Source of the DNA: CAYVZZ01 sp964456185
Lineage (GTDB): Bacteria > Pseudomonadota > Gammaproteobacteria > Pseudomonadales > Alcanivoracaceae
Assembly (NCBI GenBank): GCA_964456185.1
Contig: CAYVZZ010000035.1
Location: 1-21,284 of the forward strand
DNA length: 21,284 nt
Direction of reading: 5' to 3'
Below, piece by piece: positions 21,227-21,284 of the stretch. Positions within the stretch are counted from its first letter, which is position 1, and each line of letters starts with the position of its first letter. The notes under the pieces were generated by a model. The model saw nothing but the letters and a program-made list of their open reading frames with translations, searched no databases and was not told the origin of the DNA. Made by a program: the position numbers and the translations under genes.

Positions 21227-21284
21227 TTATAACGCCTGGCTCTGTGGCTGCCTGGAGCGAAGCGGAAGGCAGTCCACAGCAGAC
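21227..21284 (-). other. attC site cut by the right window edge
   Basis: On the minus strand the 3' part is present: CTGTGGACTGCCT pairs with AGGCAGCCACAG with one extrahelical A, then AGCCAGGC and R' GTTATAA. The R'' end lies outside. It shows that at least one more cassette exists to the right. Confidence 0.82.

Larger units (their letters stand above)
16372..21284 (-). mobile_element. Integron gene-cassette array (distal part)
   Basis: Eight attC sites in one orientation separate seven minus-strand cassettes, nearly all with a single gene filling the space between sites. Cassette spans are 19897-21232, 19472-19896, 19006-19471, 18592-19005, 17206-18591, 16781-17205 and 16378-16780. In all but one, the first six bases after the G of the upstream R' box are exactly complementary to the R'' box of the cassette's own attC, as expected when each was inserted from a circle. 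The integrase gene and attI are not in the window and should lie to the right. The varied attC sequences point to a chromosomal or environmental type array rather than a clinical class 1 integron. Confidence 0.92.

Noticed and set aside
1..21284. CRISPR array, tRNA or rRNA genes
   Set aside because: No regularly spaced short direct repeats and no cloverleaf or rRNA-like stretches were seen; the only long repeat is the duplicated cassette.

Overview
The window looks like chromosomal DNA of a gammaproteobacterium that can respire nitrite. The rpsU-yqeY-dnaG order, an FNR/Anr regulator with the four iron-sulfur cysteines, a REP-like palindrome of the Pseudomonas type, and an alkane/ketone-degrader style gene block all fit Pseudomonadales or a marine relative. 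The genus cannot be fixed from this sequence.

Region 1 (1-2087, minus strand) is the macromolecular synthesis block: rpsU, yqeY and the 5' two thirds or less of dnaG (cut by the window edge), then a small two-helix membrane protein. Region 2 (2200-9343, plus strand) is an anaerobic/redox block. It holds a three-part copper nitrite reductase (membrane domain, NirK, cytochrome c) behind an NsrR-like palindrome, a PoxB-type pyruvate:quinone oxidoreductase, a SMUG1-type uracil-DNA glycosylase, an FNR regulator, a TauE/SafE permease and an outer-membrane channel-like protein. Region 3 (9395-15463) is an oxidative catabolism block: a Baeyer-Villiger-type flavin monooxygenase, two short-chain dehydrogenases, a PF10118 metal-dependent hydrolase-like protein and an alpha/beta hydrolase. 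A TetR regulator is divergent to them. A 22-bp motif, 21/22 identical, lies upstream of both minus-strand transcription units and is the likely operator.

Region 4 (about 15500-21284, minus strand) is the most unusual part: the distal portion of an integron gene-cassette array. Eight attC sites (seven complete, one cut by the right edge) separate seven cassettes. Reading with the array (descending coordinates) they carry: an Apea-like HEPN protein, a zinc-ribbon membrane protein, a Tat-exported HiPIP, an unknown 110-aa protein, an IS91-family transposase, an identical second copy of the zinc-ribbon cassette, and an ABM-domain protein. In six of seven cassettes the 5' end and the R'' box of its own attC are exactly complementary, which independently confirms the boundaries. 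Beyond the last intact attC lies a decayed zone: a BrnT remnant with BrnA, half an attC, and a HigB remnant with HigA. No integrase gene is in view; it should lie to the right of the window.

The best candidates for something undescribed are the transposase packaged as a cassette with a 118-bp attC, the HEPN cassette as a possible defence gene, the HiPIP cassette, and the tripartite nitrite reductase.
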